A DNA stretch of 64,000 bases, taken from positions 6,014,001 through 6,078,000 of the forward strand of contig CAUJLY010000001.1 in assembly GCA_963281155.1 (NCBI GenBank). The letters are read 5' to 3'. Positions within the stretch are counted from its first letter, which is position 1. Each line of letters opens with the position of its first letter. The notes under the pieces were generated by a model. The model was not told the DNA's origin. It saw only the letters and a list, made by a program, of their open reading frames with translations, and did not search any database. This DNA comes from Rhabditophanes sp. KR3021 (taxonomy: Eukaryota > Nematoda > Chromadorea > Rhabditida > Alloionematidae). Shown here one piece after another: positions 60,401 to 64,000 of the stretch. Both the position numbers and the translations under genes were made by a program.

Positions 60401-63305
60401 TGTTTGTAAAGGCACTGTCAATCCAAACCCAGGTTACCTACCACCCTCAGGAACAAATTATCTTCAACCAGGACCAGTCGAACAAAACTATCAACATGTT
60501 GACGATCACTTTAAGAAAATCAGAAATTTACCTTCCGATCAATGGTCACTCTCCAGAAACTACTACACTGACGATGAACTCAATAGTATTCTTGTTAAGG
60601 ATGCCTTTTTGAAAAGACAGCCGCTTCCTAACCATTACAATAGTCCATACGATGAGACAATTGATGACAGCAACAAGCTTAACCATGACCCGATCTTTGC
60701 AAATTCCGATTTCTTGTCAAACTACCATTCTATTCACAAAGAAACTCCTTTCGTTGAAGATGGATTCATTGGAGATGTTGGTAAAAAGATACATCATACT
60801 TCCAACTATCAAAGTGGTATTAAGGATACGGCCTATGTACATGATCGCTACTTAGAAGGAGCTGCTGATGCAAAACCATACCACAGGTTGACTGATCAAT
60901 ATGAGCACAATAGGCCTGACTTTGTTGGAGATGAATTTGTTTATCCTTATTCTTATACTCCAATAAGACGTTCTCATCATCGTGATTCTTTGGATCGAGC
61001 TTTTGACCAGCATCATAGTCAGAAACACAACTCTGATCAACAACACGATCAGGGACACTATTCGGATCAGCTTCATAATCAAGAGCAAAACTTTGGTCAA
61101 TTCCACAATCAAGATCCAAACTTTAATCATGGCGCTAATATCAATGATGGCGCTAACTTCGATGATGGCTCTAACTTCAACCATGTCTCTAACTTTGATG
61201 ATGGCTCTAACTTCAACCATGTCTCTAACTTCGACCATGTCTCTAACTTCGATCACCATTCAAATTCGATTGATCCTTCTAACTTTGGGCAAAGATCATC
61301 ATTCTCTAAGGTTGGTTCTGAAGATTCTGCAAATCTGAACTCTCTTAAAAAAGAAGTTGGTGAAAACAATGAATCAGACCCCAGATTTGATGTTGATTCC
61401 TCAAAAGATACCGCCTCTCTCCACTCAGCTGTTCAAAGAGATGAAGATGGAAACGAAATGAAAACTGAATCAATCCATTCAATCCTTACTAGTGATTCTG
61501 AAGGTAGTGGGTCTGAAATGGTCGACTATTTGCTAGGAGATAATATCACACCTTCTAGAAGAAAGAGATCAGTGGAAAATGTTGAAGAGTACTACAGATT
61601 CTACAATCCAAATTCTTCCTTGACTGTTTACTCTGAAAGTGAATGCAAAGGGAAAGAAGAAAAAAACGTTTCTCTTGGATTTTGCCTTCCTAATTACCTT
61701 GACTGCAAATCAACTCCAGAACCTACTGTTGTTCAATGTGAGGAAGGCTACTTTTATAGTGGGCAAATGATGAAGTGTGTGACGAAGCCTGAGTGTTTTC
61801 AATATTCCGACTCTTCTATTTTGAGAAATCTCGATGATGAGAAGGATGTTTTGATAGACTCTGTTTGTGTTAGGTTAGGTGATGGAACATACTACAAAGG
61901 AGGGTGTGAGAAGTACTTTATTGTTTGCAAAGACGACAGGATGAATCATATGCATTGCCCTAGTGGAATGCGTTTTGATGTCAACAACTTCAAATGTGAC
62001 TATCCAGAGAATGTTGAAGCTTGTTCCAAGAAGAACGCCTTTGATTGCACCGGGATCAAGAATGGATTCATTACGCAGTCCAAATGTTCCTCCGCATATG
62101 CAAGCTGCAAAAATGGAAGTATCGAAATGAAGAGAAAATGTTCTGAAGAGCTAGCTTTTGATGTTACGAAAAGCGCATGTATCCCCAAACCATTGCTTGA
62201 ATCCTGTAGTGAAGAAGTTGTGGAAAAAGACAAATTCTGTGTCGGAAAGAAGGATGGTGGTTATGGAGATGAGTGTGCTGATTTCTTTAATGTCTGTGGA
62301 GAAGGAAGACACATCATCATTGAATGCGGACGTGGGCTCAAACTAAACTCAAAGACAATGAAATGTGCTCCAATTAAGTCTATGGAACATTGCAATAATG
62401 ATATTCTGAGACTTGACGATGGTGTTGATGTTTGTAAGAACAATCCTAGGCCACTGGCTGGACTTGGAATCTGCCAAAGTGAATTCGTTTTATGTCAAAA
62501 AGTCGGAGATAGAATAAGCGGTCATTGTGAAGAAGGTCAAGTGTTCGATGAGCAAGTAATTCGGTGTGTCTCTTTGAAGTCTTGTCAAGCTAAATATGGA
62601 TTGAAGGGAGGAAATGAAACAATCGCGACAAAGGCCGAATATCTAAACAAGAATGTTTCTGCTGTCATTACCATTGATCCTGTCTGTGAAAAGAAAGAAA
62701 ACTCCTACATTTCAATGGGTCCTTGTAAAAGAGAATACTTCGAATGTATTAAATCTAACGCTGTAAGAAGAATTTGCGATGAAGGGAAAGTATTTGTAGG
62801 GAGATTGAGTAGATGTGCTTTCAAGGTACTTTCTGACGATTGTGAAATACCATCTGCCGTCAATAATACAGCTTCTGATTCAGTGATTAAACAATATGAT
62901 GCTGAAACATTCTGTAGCGACAAGAAGGATTCTCAATATCGCCATCCAAGTAATTGCTCAGTTGTGATTCAGTGTGTAGCTAAAACTCCTTTCCTGTACT
63001 ATTCATGCTCACCTGGACTAGTCTTTGATGAAAGCACTCAAAAATGTGATTATGCTCAAAAATTCTCATCTTGTAGTGGAAGTTCTGTACTCACTTTAGA
63101 TGAATTGTCGTCGACTGTAACATCTACGTGTGAAATGTCTTCTCACGGATCGTATATTCCGGATAAGAGTGATTGCACCAAATTTTACCGATGTGTTTGG
63201 GGCAAAATTGTGGAAAAGAAATGTCCTCCGGGAACTGTATTCAATACGAAGTTTTCAGTCTGTGATTATCCTTCATCGACTTTATCGTGTTCAAAAACAA
63301 ATTAA
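57433..63305 (+). CDS. cpg: Giant CPG-1/CPG-2-like chitin-binding mucin proteoglycan
   Basis: Exons 57433-57669 and 57747-63305 (phase 0), 1,931 residues. A signal peptide (TLVSFIFLLFAGCILG) is followed by about 12 six-cysteine peritrophin-A (CBM14)-like modules. Most of these read like KCLLNSIKTIDVCFSNYL and are joined by Thr-rich mucin linkers (TTTTTTLRPSTT). Residues about 890-1350 form a hydrophilic spacer with SNFNHV/SNFDDG tandem repeats (61126-61262), a DSEGSG glycosaminoglycan-type site (about 1329) and a furin-type RRKR site (1350-1353, bases 61557-61568). Eight further CBM14 modules fill 1365-1931. C. elegans CPG-1 and CPG-2 are chitin-binding chondroitin proteoglycans of the eggshell but much shorter; the same role is inferred. 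Tandem modules are near-identical at DNA level, so copy number may vary. A poly(A) signal AATAAA lies at 63400-63405. Confidence 0.88.
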
Positions 63306-64000
63306 TTGTATAATAGATTAATGTCCAAATTAATATCATGAAAAAGAAACTATATATCATATTCAGTAATGTTTAATACAATGTTATGAAATAATTATAA
63401 ATAAATTTATTTTAATTCCATTTTGTATTTAATGTAAATGTTTTTGAGCTTTAGTAATGTGTTGAAAAATCCAAATTATTTTGCATAACATTGTAAGTTA
63501 CATAATATTACACTTCGAATTAAGGCCAATTGAAAATTACCAAGTATTTGCTTATTATTTAAGTTTCTTAATTTTTATATTTATTCAATTAGTTATTTTT
63601 TATATTTATTCAATTAGTTATTTTTTATATTTATTCAATTAGTTATTTTTTACATTTATTCAATTAGTTATTTTTTATATTTATCCAATTAATTATTTTT
63701 AAAGCAATTTTAAAGAGTTGTCTCTATAACATTATTAAAATTACTCGCCTCGGACACATCATGTTGTTCCTTATTTGTTTACCGTTTGGAAAGAAGTACA
63801 CGTTTGCAATAATCTCGACTTGATTTAAGAAGTGGGAAAATGATGGAGAAGTTGTTTTTATTGTGGTAAAGTTGGTAATTATTTGTCTCAATCAAAAATC
63901 ATTACCATAATTGAATGTATTCGCTATTGTTATGTTATATTAAAGGAAGATATTTAGTTGTTAATTGTTTTCTATTTTAGATAATCTCATGGCCAATTAT
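63306..64000. other. 3' flank, no gene seen
   Basis: AT-rich; contains the CPG-like gene poly(A) signal at 63400-63405 and the 25 bp repeat at 63571-63702. The last 300 bases show no coding signal. Confidence 0.5.
63571..63702. repeat. 25 bp tandem repeat, about five copies
   Basis: The unit TATATTTATTCAATTAGTTA followed by TTTTT recurs from 63576; the last copy carries substitutions (TCCAATTAATTA). Confidence 0.85.

Noticed and set aside
60982..61338. Alternative frames over the spacer of the giant gene
   Set aside because: Caused by the repetitive GAT/AAC/TTC composition; the main frame continues with conserved cysteine modules.
1..64000. CRISPR array, bacterial operon or phage features
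   Set aside because: The window has introns, poly(A) signals and a eukaryotic tRNA; no prokaryotic structures were seen.

Overview
The window is a stretch of AT-rich eukaryotic nuclear DNA and almost certainly comes from a nematode. The lineage signals are a chondroitin proteoglycan 4 (CPG4)-type gene, a giant peritrophin/mucin CPG-1/CPG-2-like eggshell gene, a nematode-style chemoreceptor, a receptor guanylyl cyclase, and many 38-55 bp introns with TTTTAG/TTTCAG acceptors. Some acceptor-like sites sit directly before a start codon, which suggests trans-splicing. Genus and species cannot be told from sequence alone. All gene models were assembled by eye from reading frames, splice sites and intron phases; where exon coordinates are listed, the phases close without a remainder.

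Layout. 0.2-5 kb: three secreted-protein genes on the plus strand (cysteine-rich unknown, phospholipase A2-like with a mucin-like tail, CPG4-like proteoglycan). 5.2-7.2 kb, minus: mitochondrial succinate-semialdehyde dehydrogenase. 7.8-8.9 kb: a small GYF-domain protein. 11.5-22.3 kb: an SK-type calcium-activated potassium channel with a long, multi-exon N-terminus and alternative 5' exons; one intron holds a decayed antisense gene. 23.3-24.4 kb: a serine-protease homologue with a broken catalytic triad. 25.8-31 kb, minus: a tandem pair of major-facilitator (SLC18B1-like) transporters; the second carries an antisense nested element. 31.8-35.5 kb, minus: a secretory-pathway kinase-like gene and an arylsulfatase. 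37.3-42.3 kb, plus: a SET-domain methyltransferase, a small unknown gene and an 803-residue unrecognised protein. 42.4-47.9 kb, minus: receptor guanylyl cyclase (19 coding exons). 48.2-50.6 kb, minus: acid sphingomyelinase. 51.8-54.4 kb: an intronless 7TM receptor and a single-pass membrane protein. 55.3-56.1 kb: tyrosine-phosphatase remnants. 56.8 kb: tRNA-Lys(TTT). 57.4-63.3 kb: the 1,931-residue CPG-1/2-like protein.

Functional themes. Two predicted eggshell chondroitin proteoglycans lie at opposite ends of the window and share an identical DSEGSG glycosaminoglycan-type motif. Several genes act in secretion or at membranes (PLA2, sphingomyelinase, sulfatase, guanylyl cyclase, SK channel). 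The most unusual signals are tiny exons (2, 12, 14, 23 and 34 nt), one carrying a catalytic metallophosphatase motif and one of only two nucleotides, and antisense coding-like sequences nested in introns of three host genes. Two of these nested sequences are diverged copies of the same unrecognised protein family.
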